This document shows positions 33,616 through 45,158 of a stretch of DNA of 64,000 nucleotides, one piece after another. A program made the position numbers and the translations under genes. Each line of letters opens with the position of its first letter. Within the stretch, counting starts at the first letter, position 1. The notes beneath the pieces are model-generated. The model had not been told where the DNA came from. It made no database searches and saw nothing but the letters and a program-made list of their open reading frames with translations. Source of the stretch: Cytospora piceicola (taxonomy: Eukaryota; Ascomycota; Sordariomycetes; Diaporthales; Cytosporaceae); contig JALQBC010000008.1 of assembly GCA_023375675.1 (NCBI GenBank), forward strand, positions 1 through 64,000, in the 5' to 3' direction.

Positions 33616-35223
33616 TCAACCCAATTCAGGGGCAAGACACAACACCCGGATAGCCTTGGTTGGGAAGTACCTTTCCCTACCTGGCTGCCCCTCTTGGTCC
33701 CCATCCCCATCATCCTCCAGCTCCATGCCCAGTGTTGCGAAAGTACTCATGAGGCAGTCGTCATACACAGCCATGAAGCTCACAGGGACGGTAATTTGCG
33801 GCGCAATGCTCGGTGCAACTGCGAAAGCCGGCTTTCCCATGGCCAACCTTCCCTCTTCCCCGAGAGAGAGGAAGTAGATTCGCTCTTTGACCTCAAGCAT
33901 CACTCGTTTGCCGGCCACCGTCTCGTGGATCGAGAGCCAACCGCCCAAATCAAAATTACTGTCGCCGTTTGGCTCACATTCCACCACAGCGGTCACCGAG
34001 ACGAAGTCCTGTACACTGCGGAGGGCTCGACGCCAGTCCCAACAGACAATGAGGCGCCCACCTCGGGACACGCCAACCATGGTGTCCCCTTTCAACATTC
34101 CTGCGCCCCATTCATCCTCGTTTATGGGTGGGATCAGGTGCTGTGCCTCTGCTTCCGGGTCAACTGGCCGCTCGTGCGAGGAGAGATGGCCCCGCTGGAT
34201 TGCAACGGGTGTGAGGCGTTCCCTGTAGTTTTGGGGCCCAAAGGCTGAGCCGGTCTGGGTCGAAAGCATGCCGCCCAAACCGCCGATAATGTCGACTATA
34301 CTGCTGGGATCGGATGCAAATGTCGAAGGGTGGGCGATGTGGTAAACCTCGGATTCACTGACGTTCTCTGGCTGGATGATACCGAGAAGCTCGCCAGAGG
34401 TTTTGTCATGGAAGTGGTAACCATTAGAGCCCATGGAGTACATGACCACGTCTCCATCCTGGTCCAGATGACCAATTGCCCCATCGGCGATATCCAGGTG
34501 TGTCCGTAGCGTCACCGGCGTATCCGGACATGATGGCGGAATGTTGTAGACAAAGCCCTCCCCTTCAGTCGAAACCACGCTGAGTGTATCAAACGACAAC
34601 TGGAAGCCTCGCGTCTCAGTATCATGAGGCAACAAGGCGACCTGACGAAACTCGCCCCTGGCACATCCAGGTAGGTCCGTCTTCCATACTTCAATAGCGT
34701 TGCCAAACCGATCCCACACAGCAGTGCCATCTTGATACTCCAAGTGAGCAAATGGTCGCACGTCCCCATGGCCCAGTGACCAGATAAGGTTCCCTCTATC
34801 CATGTCGGTCACATTGAGTCCACCCGCTTGGCTCGTTGAGACAATAATGCGGCGTTTGAAGTCGGGCTTGAAGCGCCAGACTGGACGGTTACCAACTTGA
34901 ATAACAGATACAGTCGGCCTTGGGTCGGGTGCGTTCCAGGCATCTGCAAGAAGGTTGCGCCGTCGACAAGCATCTTTCCACGACTTGATTCCACTCGAAA
35001 GATTTTTCGAGCGGAATGCTGCCATACTCCTGAACTGAGCATCCGGTGCCATCGAGGGCGAGGAGTCTGGTAACCGGGCCGCGTAAATAGCGTCTTGGTG
35101 TATGTTGTCGATAAAGTCGTGCCATGTCCGCGATGTTTGGGTCAGGGCTGCGAGACTGCCGAGCGACGCGAAGTCCAGGACGCGAAGCACGATCTCGACG
35201 GGAAGTACTGTCAACGGATCCAT
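33616..35223 (-). CDS. F-box protein
   Basis: Intronless, 535 residues. The F-box is at the extreme N-terminus, MDPLTVLPVEIVLRVLDFAS then LGSLAALTQTSRTWHDFIDN, so the start is set at 35223 rather than the in-frame Met 21 codons upstream. F-box proteins dock substrates onto SCF ubiquitin ligases through Skp1. The remainder looks like a divergent beta-propeller: PVWRFKPDFKRRIIVSTSQA, GNLIWSLGHGDVRPFAHLEY, GNAIEVWKTDL, GHLDQDGDVVMYSMGSNGYH, GGRLIVCWDWRRALRSV. The substrate cannot be predicted. The family is large and often subtelomeric in filamentous fungi. Confidence 0.88.
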   Translation of the reverse strand: MDPLTVLPVEIVLRVLDFASLGSLAALTQTSRTWHDFIDNIHQDAIYAARLPDSSPSMAPDAQFRSMAAFRSKNLSSGIKSWKDACRRRNLLADAWNAPDPRPTVSVIQVGNRPVWRFKPDFKRRIIVSTSQAGGLNVTDMDRGNLIWSLGHGDVRPFAHLEYQDGTAVWDRFGNAIEVWKTDLPGCARGEFRQVALLPHDTETRGFQLSFDTLSVVSTEGEGFVYNIPPSCPDTPVTLRTHLDIADGAIGHLDQDGDVVMYSMGSNGYHFHDKTSGELLGIIQPENVSESEVYHIAHPSTFASDPSSIVDIIGGLGGMLSTQTGSAFGPQNYRERLTPVAIQRGHLSSHERPVDPEAEAQHLIPPINEDEWGAGMLKGDTMVGVSRGGRLIVCWDWRRALRSVQDFVSVTAVVECEPNGDSNFDLGGWLSIHETVAGKRVMLEVKERIYFLSLGEEGRLAMGKPAFAVAPSIAPQITVPVSFMAVYDDCLMSTFATLGMELEDDGDGDQEGQPGRERYFPTKAIRVLCLAPELG

Positions 35224-35767
35224 GGTGTTTTGAACAAAGGGTTGCACAAGTACCGTGATGTTAATTGAATATTTTTCGCCTATCACTGGACGGAAAAGGG
35301 GCGAATTGCTCAGGTTTTAACAAGCAGACTGCATACAGCGCACGTCGGAAATAAGACATGGTGAACAGGTCAAGAAGAAATGAACACAAGCAACGACAGG
35401 TATGGAAAACCAAAGATGACATCATTGCCCACTTATTCTCCTAACCCTGGGTCAGTCACCTGACCAACCAAATCGTTACCATTTTACTTGCTGGCACACT
35501 CACATCTTATAAGACCTATTGTGTTACAACGAGAGTATGCATACCCAAGTACCTAGGTACTTAATCGCTACTACATATAGGCCTTGGATTATCGCTAACA
35601 ATCGAGAAATATCTTAGTGGGTTGTTTTTCTCTCCTGAAGCTTCCGAGATACATGCATGAAAGGAGATATTGTTACGCCGTATATTGATTATCATTTAAA
35701 AAGCAATCCAAGGGTAAAAATGGGATAACGACCAGATCATTGATGGCCTCCCTGAATCCTGATGACC
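35224..35767. other. Intergenic spacer
   Basis: This 544-bp region lies between the F-box gene start and the 3' end of the hydrolase gene. It contains one TACCTAGGTA palindrome near 35550, the first of the motif class that becomes frequent further right. No gene seen. Confidence 0.45.
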
Positions 35768-37392
35768 TTAATTGGTAGGAATAAGGATGATGCGCCGGTA
35801 CGCAACAAGGCTCATTGGTCGGGAGTCTTCCACAGTCAGGATAATGTGCATCGTCTGTATTGGTTGATCCAATGTCAGCATGTTCACTCAGATTCGGGGG
35901 CGGAGGGGGGAGGGGGGAGGGTAGGTGACAGGAAGATACTCACTTCATTATCTTTGGGCGTAACATCAACCACAGACCCAATTCTGTCCAATGGATCGAA
36001 TGTCACGTTGGGAGAGATCCTGGGTATATTCCCCTGCATCCTGAACGTCGGTTCCCTATAATGAAACCACTCGAAGCTCACCTCGTCTCCATCTGGATCC
36101 CAAGACTCCGAAGCATCTAGGACGATCGAATCCCCGAGCACATAGGGAATCTCCAATGTTTCACACGACCCGTTTACCACCGCAACGGGTTGTCGGTTCG
36201 GGCCTCCAGTTCCATTCCTCGGCGTTACGGTCCACTGCATCCTCGCTGCAAAGTCATACTGGTATGCCCTCCTCCATCTCCAGATAGTCGCAAATTGGCT
36301 TAGGTATGTATCATTGTTGACGCCGACAGCCCAGTCGGCAGCATCACTGAAAGTAGCCTGCGCGCCAGAGCTATCGGCAAGGGTATACCGACCGCCCCAG
36401 CCGCCCCATTCTGGGTGCTCTGGGGCACTGAGCCCGTTGGGTATGAGGCCTAAGAAGGAGGGTGTGTCGCCTTCCATGATATACTTCCACTCGGGGTAGT
36501 TCTTGCCTAAGGACCCAACACGGATGTTTGCTTGGAGCCACTCATTGGTTACGAGAGAGGTATCGGGGCCGCCTTTGTCGAAATGACGGTAGAGGTCTCC
36601 TGAGATGCCCTGGTGGTCCTATTAGCAGATTTCAGCGAAGTAAGGGTCACACCAAAGTTGACATACGTTCCATGAAGCTAAGGCATACTCGCTGAAGCCA
36701 TGAACAGACACAATGTAGAACAGCGTCGGGAAGTTCATCCGGATCCAAGCTCCAGCGTCGTCTTGGTCCGAGATGGAATACACTCGTAATCTTCTCACAA
36801 AGGCCGCAACTTCTTTCTCGTTCCTCTCGTTCTGTACCTGTTTGAGAGCCTCAGCCAGGACATTTGCACCACCCCAGGCAGTTACCCAAAGCGGTTCATC
36901 ACTCGCATCGACTCCGGCAATCAGTGCCGTTGATGCGTTGCTAGGACTTGGCTCGTTTAGTGCAGCTAAGCCATATACGGGATGTCCAGTCACCACTTTG
37001 GCTGCGATCTCATCGCCTGGAGGATACTCCCCAGCAGCGGGGACGTTGTTGTTGAGGTTGTCGACAACCTTGCTGTAACTATCGATCACACCAAATATGG
37101 TTGGCGTGTCGATGGAATTGTTTTTCCATGTGGACGTGACGGCGGCGATATTGATGATATCGAGTTCATTGGAGTACGTGAGGAAGCGGACGAGACTCAT
37201 TTGGTCGTCTGGTTCGTTTGAGATGTCTGTCATAATGAAGACGCGGGACTTGTTCTCATATTTGGTGGTCTCACATATGCCGCTGCTTTGGCTAGTCTCA
37301 GTGGCGTATACACCGCCATTGACGAACGTGAGGAAAAGGCTGGCCAGGGCCAAGAGGCCGCGAAAGGAGATGTCACCCATAACCACTGACAT
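35768..37392 (-). CDS. Secreted Sde182-like/nucleoside hydrolase-fold protein (DUF1593)
   Basis: Three exons: 37392-36667, 36618-35944 and 35854-35768 (1488 nt, 495 residues). The signal peptide MSVVMGDISFRGLLALASLF runs on to LTFVNGGVYA. The nucleoside-hydrolase-like domain starts RVFIMTDISNEPDDQMSLVR, with its Asp-rich loop, and continues AAVTSTWKNN and WVTAWGGANVLAEALKQV. VYSISDQDDAGAWIRMNFPT and GFSEYALASWN follow. After the first intron come YRHFDKGGPDTSLV, EGDTPSFLGLIPNGL and WGGWGGRYTLA. A C-terminal Ig-like portion has VLGDSIVLDASESWDPDGDE. Length and order match the Sde182 cellulose-binding/DUF1593 family found in bacteria and fungi. The substrate is unknown; an extracellular glycoside-related role is likely. 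Confidence 0.9.
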
Positions 37393-38676
37393 GGTTCTTG
37401 GTCTGTTGATGGAAGGTGTGGGAAATATTGGGCGAAGTTTGTATCTTGCCCCCCAGGCAAGCTTGTGTTGTCTATATAACCGCAGTCGTGTGATTGATTC
37501 CCCGGGAAGCCGATCCACATCGCTATGGTTTCCCACGAGTAAGTCTACCTTCCCTATTGTCCAACGGAGAGTTCCTCTGATGGCCGTCAGCAAACTCAAT
37601 TCGGTCCATTGATGTCATCAAAACACACCCATCAGCCACTGGAGCCACTTAAGTAGAAGGGCGGCCCGATTACCAGGCACCGTTAAAAGGTCAACTAGCG
37701 TGGTAACGGTCTCACGAGACCTGCGAAGGATCCCTGAGTGATATTCAAGTCCACATAATCCCCGCGTTGTCCAAAGGGTAGTCTGGGGTTTGTCCGGGGT
37801 GCAGATCCTTATACGGTGACGAGTAGAGTGGATGTCATGTATGGTGCCCGCCGGGCCGGGGCTACTTCTTCGGGTACAATAATGCCGAACTGATCCGAAG
37901 CCAGAAGCATCCGAGGGGACAATACGGAAAGGTAAGATGAAAACAACACCGAAAAGAAAAGAAAAATTGTAGTCCCGAGATATGCTAAGACGCGTCATGA
38001 CCGGCGACTGAAGCGACCTCGGGAAAACAGTTTGGGATCAGCAGAAACACCCTACGTTCTTTTACATATCCTGAGGTCAAGGTGTCGTATTTGGTTGGCG
38101 CTGGAAAAACATGTGCGCTCAATGATAACGAATTCTAATGTTCTTGTGTTGCTTATCCATATCTACCCATCCAAGAGGAGCAATGTGGTGATCATGTTGA
38201 TACCGAGCGTAGGGTTCTTACTTAGTGCCCTGCGAGTCTATTCCTTCAGTCTATTCTATCCGCGGTACGTCTATCAGTCGTGTCTATCCCGTTTACAATT
38301 CTGTCGCATCAGGTATACCCACCCTTCGGCCAAAAAATAGACCTGGAACACCCCCTATTCTTCTAACTTTATGTTCGCCTTCTCTTCCTTCCTCTTCTTC
38401 GATAGTATCCTATTCGCCTTTGGTGATCTCTATTCATCCCTAGGTGGGTAGCGATTCATCAATTGTCGCCATCCAATTGGGCTCTGTTTTGAGCCGAGGG
38501 TGGTGCAAGTCGTTGGCCGTCACGGGCTGGTTGTTCTTTTCTCGGTTGTAGATGTCGTGATCACTTTATCGGTCAGTCATCTGGGTATATGCAATTCAAA
38601 ATGCAGAGATAAGGCAAATGAACAGGGTTCGGTTTCGGAGGGGTTCCAGGTAAGGGTGGGAGGGTGCAGGAGAAGC
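37393..38676. other. Gene-free interval (1.3 kb)
   Basis: The left part is the promoter and leader of the Sde182-like gene; an in-frame extension to 37599 lacks signal-peptide character. The rest shows no supported ORF, and plus-strand frames at 38032-38443 have no coding character. Confidence 0.45.
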
Positions 38677-40536
38677 CTACAAAGCGTGATCCTCGATCTC
38701 ATGTCGCCTTCCATCCTGGTTATTCACCCAGATAGCAACGCTCCTCGGCGCGGCAGCAAAAACACCCCATCCATCGTGATCGATATCTACCTCACCCCAG
38801 CACCCATGCAACAGATCGGTCCATCTCTCACCCCTGTGTTCGGAACCGACGAACATTTTCTTGGTGGTATATGTCCAGCCATTTGTCATGAGAACAGCAA
38901 GACCAGATCCTACAGCTGCAGGATATTCGCCCGTGACAAGTCCAAGCCTAGTGAAGCCGATACAGTGTGGGTGGTCAAAGTAGTCAAGTTGCCGCCCGTA
39001 GGCATAAACTCTACGGGTGAGGACAATCTTGGGAAGGATCTTGCCACCGAATGGAGGTTCCACGAAGCCTTGACCATCCGGTCTGGGATAGCCATAGAGG
39101 TTACCGTAGAAGACGCAGGGAATTCCGCAGTCTGCGCGGAGGAGTATGAGAGCATAAGCCAAGGGGAGGAAGTATTCTGCGACCGGTGCCTCGAGAGATT
39201 GTCCTTCCATCTGGCAGCAATTTTGTCAGCAAGAAGAGTGGTCTTCGAGATATGGGTATATACTCAACTGACTGTGTCATGATTGGCGACCAATGTCTTC
39301 AAGACTGTTAGTTTTATCGACTTCTTGCAAGCATAGCAATTCAGTGCAAGAACTTACCACTGCATTCTTGGGCATGATGGATACCAGAGTACCGTCGAAA
39401 ACAGTACGAAGGTCTGCGTTTTCTTGAAATGACAATCTAGAAAAGTTATTGACAAGTCTGACATCAAACAGCGAAATTCTGCCATCCATGAAGTTGATGA
39501 ATTTGGACAGCACACTCTGTTCTTCCCGCCAGTACTCGCCAACAATGAACCAGTCGTGGCCAATGGTTCGGTCGATGTGGTTGATGAAGTCCTTCAAGAA
39601 GCTAGCGGAGTAGTGTTTGATCGCGTCCAGGCGAAGACCTCCAAGCTTGACTTGAGAGGCCAGCCACTGGATCCAATGGAAGAGATCTTGGCGGACCTCA
39701 GGATTATTGTGATCAATATCAGCGAACATTCTGCCGGGTATTGGGTCAGTAATCATACTCCTTACAGCACAGTCTCATGGGATTATCATCAGGCTCTCAC
39801 AAGTAGTCGTAATTGCCGAGCTCCTCATCGACGTCTTGTGCCCACTCCTTCCCCTCGAATTTCCAGACTCCATTATTCCTCGTCTTATGATCGTAGTCAA
39901 TGCCAGTGAAGTGATTCCTGTTCCACTTCAAATGGCTGTAGGTTGTACCACGTCCAGGAAAGTCATAACCAGTCCAAGCTTCGATGGGATATGGCTCCCC
40001 AAGGATCTCTTCTCGATCTGCGGACTTTGTCAACCAAATGACGAATCACTTGCTACAACTCATTGTTTCAACCTACTCTTTTGATTGACCTGCACAGCAT
40101 CCACCTCCTCGCTGTAGTCTGCCGCCGCCTTATGATTAAGCACTGCATCGAACAGGATTGTGATGCCATATTGCTCAGCCCGCTCGGTCATTGCAACAAG
40201 CTCCTCCTTCGTACCCCATTTTGTATGGCGAGCGCCCTTTTGGTCAAACTCCCCCAGGTCATAAAGATCATAGGTATCATATCCGTTGCCCGTGTACCAG
40301 CTCGCTTTGCAGGCAGGAGGTATCCACATGCTCGTGATGCCGAGGGAAGCAAGACAGGGCAGGGCGCTCTCCAGGCGTCGCCATTGTTTGTAGTCAGCCG
40401 GCACATACCATTCAAATCCCTGGAATATGGTAGGGTTCTCTGTGGATTTGGTATGGTTTCCTGGTGGTTGCAACGTGGGCCTATGCTGGGTGTTGAAGCC
40501 CCGGCAGGACTCTTCATGCTGGCCGGCCATGGCCAT
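38677..40536 (-). CDS. Alpha-amylase, GH13 (intracellular/GH13_5-like)
   Basis: Five exons: 40536-40090, 40024-39801, 39730-39358, 39296-39273 and 39210-38677 (1602 nt, 533 residues). Hydrolyses alpha-1,4-glucan. The start MAMAGQHEESCRGFNTQHRP has no signal peptide. GH13 regions in order: region I DAVLNH (Asp130), region II GGLRLDAIKH (nucleophile Asp259), region III WFIVGEYW (acid/base Glu289) and region IV LVANHDT (Asp355). FQGFEWYVPAD, ACKASWYTGNGYDTYDLYDL and DCGIPCVFYGNLYGYPRPDG are typical of the bacterial-type or fungal intracellular GH13_5 group. The 24-bp exon carries the region IV Asp; without it the enzyme would lose a catalytic residue. The C-terminus is WVNNQDGRRHEIEDHAL. Confidence 0.92.
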
Positions 40537-41320
40537 ATCCGGAAGATAGGGAGTTGGCGGGGGCGTGAATTATCCCATGGGAGACGACGAGGCGGGATAC
40601 CCAGCAATCATATGGTAGGGATGAGATTGTGTTAGGGCAGAGAAGTCCAAGACAGCATTCACAAAGATGGGATGGTTAACTAAAAAGTCTGCGGTTTTGA
40701 TTAACGTCAACAAGATCTGACGTGGGACACTTTGTCGGTATCCTTATGTAAGCAACTTGCACTGCCCCCTGACCCACGTAAAATCACTCGGGCTGCTGGG
40801 TCGATACGAGCATATACGCGCATCCTGACGTTGAATCATCTCAATGGGGGCCGAAGAAATCAATAATGTAATTTGCTTCCTCTTTTCTTGCATCTTATAA
40901 GCCAGTTGAAAGTATGTCTTTCGCTTATTAGTCACTAAGGCTCAGAATCCCGAGTTGGGCGAGTTATATGGTGTGTTGTTCCTACCAAGTTCACGGGGTT
41001 CCAGTGACCCGGGCCGGCTTTGTGCATGCCACATCACAATCAGCGTAGCATGTCCTTGGTTCAGAAAGTTCACTGGCAAATCCGGATCATCTTGCGAACA
41101 TGAAAGATTACCCTAGGGTAGCGGGAAGACTGGGTATTTATACCAGCCAGTTACTAGATTTCTTGTGGTGTTCTGCGTGTTGAACAGGGGTTGGGTAGGT
41201 TGGGTCTGTAGTTCTATAGTTCTGTACTCGGTGCCAGGCCACCTAGATGGGTGTCAAGTAGTTATTCCACAATTTCTATGGGAAGAAAAACATTCCTGCC
41301 TAGATCTAAATTCATCAGAC
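40537..41320. other. Intergenic spacer with TACCCTAGGGTAG palindrome
   Basis: This 784-bp region upstream of the amylase gene has no supported ORF. TACCCTAGGGTAG occurs at 41109-41121. Confidence 0.45.
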
Positions 41321-41998
41321 TCAGCTACCCATACTTTTGGTGAGAAGAAACTCCGTCTCAAAAAGATCCACGATTCTCTCTGTCGCCTCTAGTAAATATT
41401 CCCTTCCAGACATCTCATAACTCAAGCATCCGTCCTGCTCTTTATACTCACGTAACCACCTATCCCAATTATCTTCGACCATACGATGCAATCTTCCTGA
41501 TTTACTATCCCCAGCCTGCATCCCTCGTTTGGTAATTCTCCCCAGCCACTCCGTCTTTAATCCTTGCTGAGGGTACACCAAGACCAAGTCGACGCCACTC
41601 TCGATGAGGCTGGTGTAAATAAGTCGATGCATCGAAATCATCAGTATACACCTCTCTCCGATTTTGTCGCTGACTGCGTCTAGGTAGTTCTTGGGCCACT
41701 CCGGCCCCTTGGCGAAGAGGCTTGAGTCCATGTCCTCCACTCTATATCCCCTGTAGCCGGCTTCGTTCGCTGCTTTGAACGTCGACTTTCCGATCGCAGG
41801 GAATCCGCATATGACGATGGCATGTTGGGTCCTTTTCTTATCTGGGAGTTTTGTTTTGGCGTCGGAGGGAGCCGAGCTGGGTAATTGTTTTGTACGGTGC
41901 AAGTGGAGGTCCATCTCCAGGTAAAGCTGTAGAGAAGTCGTCGGGGTGATGACCACATGCTCAGGAACAGCGGTATAAGCAGGGGTTCCGATAATCAT
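41321..41998 (-). CDS. P-loop nucleotide kinase-like protein
   Basis: Intronless, 225 residues, start MIIGTPAYTAVPEHVVITPT (41998). An N-terminal extension of about 57 residues precedes a strand and Walker A loop, HAIVICGFPAIGKSTFKAAN (59-78, loop GFPAIGKST). EDMDSSLF (a DxD-like second motif), WPKNYLDAV, ERCILMISMHRLIYTSLIES, VDLVLVYPQQGLKTEWLGRI and a lid-like KRGMQAGDSKSGRLHRMVED follow. The order resembles small dNMP/adenylate kinase-like P-loop proteins found in phages, bacteria and scattered fungi. Substrate not assignable. Patchy distribution of such proteins would suit a transferred gene, but nothing in base composition shows it. Confidence 0.75.
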   Translation of the reverse strand: MIIGTPAYTAVPEHVVITPTTSLQLYLEMDLHLHRTKQLPSSAPSDAKTKLPDKKRTQHAIVICGFPAIGKSTFKAANEAGYRGYRVEDMDSSLFAKGPEWPKNYLDAVSDKIGERCILMISMHRLIYTSLIESGVDLVLVYPQQGLKTEWLGRITKRGMQAGDSKSGRLHRMVEDNWDRWLREYKEQDGCLSYEMSGREYLLEATERIVDLFETEFLLTKSMGS

Positions 41999-44900
41999 GA
42001 GAGCCTTTGAATGTTTCTGTTACTGTATAGTATTTTTTCTGTTCGGGCTTGGTTCTTTTTCGCTCTTTTGAACTGGGGTGTCGGACCGTGGAAACTTTGG
42101 CAATGTAAGACTCGCAAGTATGGTGTTGCAAAGCAGTGATATTCGACGCCGAGACAGAGTCGCCTTTTGCTTCTTATTTAGTTTGTAGTGATAGACACAT
42201 CTAACAGTAGGACTCACGTAGTACAGGACTGAGCCTCACTCTGCCTATCATATATACTTATACACTAGAATGTCATATACTAATCTGTAGGTGAACAAAG
42301 AGTCATACAATACGGCACAGCCACATGTGCACCCAACCATCCGACCGACCCCGACTGACCCAGCCGTTGTAAACCATTCAACCCCACCAAAACGCCTAGA
42401 TTGCCTAACAGGCCTCCAATTTGGGCCTTAAACCCGACTCACGGTCAATGTAAAAACACTCAACCTGACCCAGGTAACCCGCCCCGGGGGCCGGGCTGCC
42501 GGGGCACATAACTCCACCAGAGCGGCTTCCGCTACATGATCATACATTCATTTTCCCAACAACTTCTGATGAAACTCTGGCCACATTAACCAAGGATTAC
42601 TGAAACGCAATCATGTTACAAGAGAGAGGCATCTGTCCTGAAATCATTCTCACATCCTTACTTGTAGTCCGTTCCATTTTTATGTCCTACCCTGCCAAAT
42701 GTTTCTATCGCTGTACTCCATTCGCATCTCCGTCATCCCTATAAGCTCACCCACGCACCATCATAATATTGCTGTCATTGGTCGCCCCCAATCGTTGCCG
42801 GAGACTGCGACTTGTTTCGCGGAAGGCAACTTGGTCAAGTGAGAAGACCCGGAGGGATATCCCGTATTCTTGGCTACTCGTGCCAAACGATCGGCTCCTG
42901 CTAGGCTTCGAGAACTGGTTGCCACCGTAAGTGGCGTTGGTGCAGGAACAGAAGACGCTGTGGCCAGTAGGAAAAGGTGGTCAGGTTGATGATGTTGACT
43001 CTTGTGAGAGAAGTGAACATTGAAGTCTTAACTGTACTACTTACCGACATTGAGAGCAATGCCGTACCAATCAAGTAGGAAGTAGTATTGGTCTGTCGTG
43101 TCGGAAAGCAGCAAGGCGTAGCAAATCGAACACAGCCGACTGTATAATGATAGTCATGTTAGTGTCAGTTAAGAAAATCCTACTCAGCTGCTCCTGCGCC
43201 GAAAGACATGAGCAGAAAGACTCACTGGCAACACTTGAGAGACCTAGAGCAAAGATACCGAGAACATCCACGTTCTGCTTGAGCGGCATCCTGGTCGCAT
43301 CAATCGGGTTAGACACAAAATAACACCCTAGGTTGATAGTGATTTTCGATTGCTGTTGACACTGTAAAAAGTTAACTGCCCGAATTCCGCCGCCATGCAC
43401 GTCCACCCCCCTCCTCCGCCCCTAGATTTTGCCCAAGAACATCGCCGGCGGACTAAGAGAGACGGCGGCTATCCAGGACCATATGATTCAGAATACTATA
43501 ACGATTCCCGTAGATATGTAGAGGTATAAGCACATGGGTTGTCGTGGGTCGAGGCGCGGAAAGCAGACAATATTGGTTTTGGAGATGTGGAGAAGGCAAG
43601 TAGAGTAAATGGACCGGAGCATGAAGTATAGGGTCTGAGAGGGGATGCTATTGCTATGCAGGCCTATGCTTTAGGTTGCTGCGATGACAGAGACGATAAT
43701 CAGAGGGGCTGAAGGTCAGAACCAGATATACCAGTCAATAAGAAGTTCACGTCACGACAGGTGGTTCATTTGACACCTACAGTTCACTGTCAGGACTGAG
43801 ATGAAGAAACTACCGAATCAAGGAAACAAATCTCACAATGCATGGCCAAGAGACTCGATTTGACAACGGTCGGAGCTTGTCATCGTCCAATCCAGCCTTC
43901 TTGCTTATAAAAATCTTCACATACATCCTGCCCAGGTGGTTCCCATGACAGCCAAGATCAAGGCCACGAAGGTGATGTTGAGCACATGGAGAATGTTCTG
44001 TCTCGAATTGACACTGACCCGCCATGATCTCATAACGAGCAGTGACATATATCCGAAGTTCATCGAAGCATTTTGACTTCAAGAGTGTTTCAAGCTGGTG
44101 ATGTGAGAAACGACTAACCGTGGGAATAGAATAGATAGGGAATTATCAGCCCCTCTCTGAGTGTCAAATCGTTTTTCTGTATTCCTCCCTTGGAACCTCA
44201 TTACATGTGGACACTAGTCAGATCCTGTTGACTGAAGTTTCACGTTCTCATTAGCAGGAAGACCTAGGGAGTTGCCGGTGACCAAAGCCGACTCCTGTTT
44301 GTAAGTCAAACTATCTCTGATACCCACTGCCGATGGTTTGCCTTTCTCTAAGACGTCAACTCTGCACATGCAACCTGCGAGAGCGGTGGCGCATTTTCCC
44401 GGCCCTACAGGTCTCCTGATATCTCCGATTTATCGATGGATGGTGACGTAAATACCAACATATGTATGTTGCATGTTCTAATCCCGAACCTTGGAAGCGA
44501 TTCAGTTTTCGGATAGGATACTTGACCATCTATACATGGGTGCAGGAGTAGATCTCCGCATACACACGACATAGGATTCAGGCAGAAGTAAACGTAGAAC
44601 ATCCCTTCTGTGGAAACTCGACAGCAGATCGACGATTGAATACGTGATATGTGTCGTTGATCCAATCCCCGAGTACCGGAATACTGGGCAGAGCCGAATG
44701 TGATGTATTATCCACATGGCCGGGCCGCGTAGTTGTCCCCGCATCCTCGACCGTGAACTCCCGAGTCGATACCACCATATACGCCCCTCGAGTCTCGCGA
44801 TTGCGAGACCCGGGGCATATTGGGGTATCAATATCACGTCGGCAAGTGGCTAATAGGCCCGTAGAAGTCTGGTTGTGATGGGTTCCATACCAATTACTTC

Positions 44901-45158
44901 ACCACGTGTGACCTAATATGGCTGCCCACGGACTGCAATAGCCCGTAGATTAGCCAGCCGAACCTTGGCCAAGTCCCCCGGACTCTGTCATATATATATA
45001 TATATATATATATATGCATCTCTCCCGAGACCTGGCATAATTCAGATGTTCGAGCACCACAGTTGTCCGAGCTGTGCCTTTCTTGATGCGTTGTGTTCAC
45101 TAGCGCAACACATCTTTCACTGAAATAAATATTCGAGCAATCAGAAGACGATTTCATC
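41999..45158. other. Gene-poor interval (3.2 kb)
   Basis: No intact gene supported. A SAT4-like relic (42960-43320 minus) is listed separately. On the plus strand 43395-43529 encodes 44 codons of coding-like composition (MHVHPPPPPLDFAQEHRRRT...). On the minus strand 44778-44578 encodes 66 codons starting MVVSTREFTVEDAGTTTRPG. Either could be a gene fragment. A hairpin GTCTCGCGATTGCGAGAC lies at about 44794, and an alternating TA tract at 44991-45014 sits about 150 bp before the reductase start. Confidence 0.5.
42960..43320 (-). pseudogene. Fragment of SAT4/PTH11-type rhodopsin-domain membrane protein
   Basis: Minus-strand MPLKQNVDVLGIFALGLSSV (from 43290) followed by an intron-like GTGAGT..TATACAG and GCVRFAT, then in another frame LLSDTTDQYYFLLDWYGIAL, resembles the fourth to sixth membrane segments of fungal SAT4-domain proteins (pattern MPLKQK..VLGIF.LG). 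Frames do not join and flanking helices cannot be found, so this is at most a relic. Identification rests on short motifs. Confidence 0.35.

Noticed and set aside
36622..37599. Start of the Sde182-like protein at 37599
   Set aside because: The 69 extra residues lack a signal peptide and would bury the clear signal sequence that begins at 37392.
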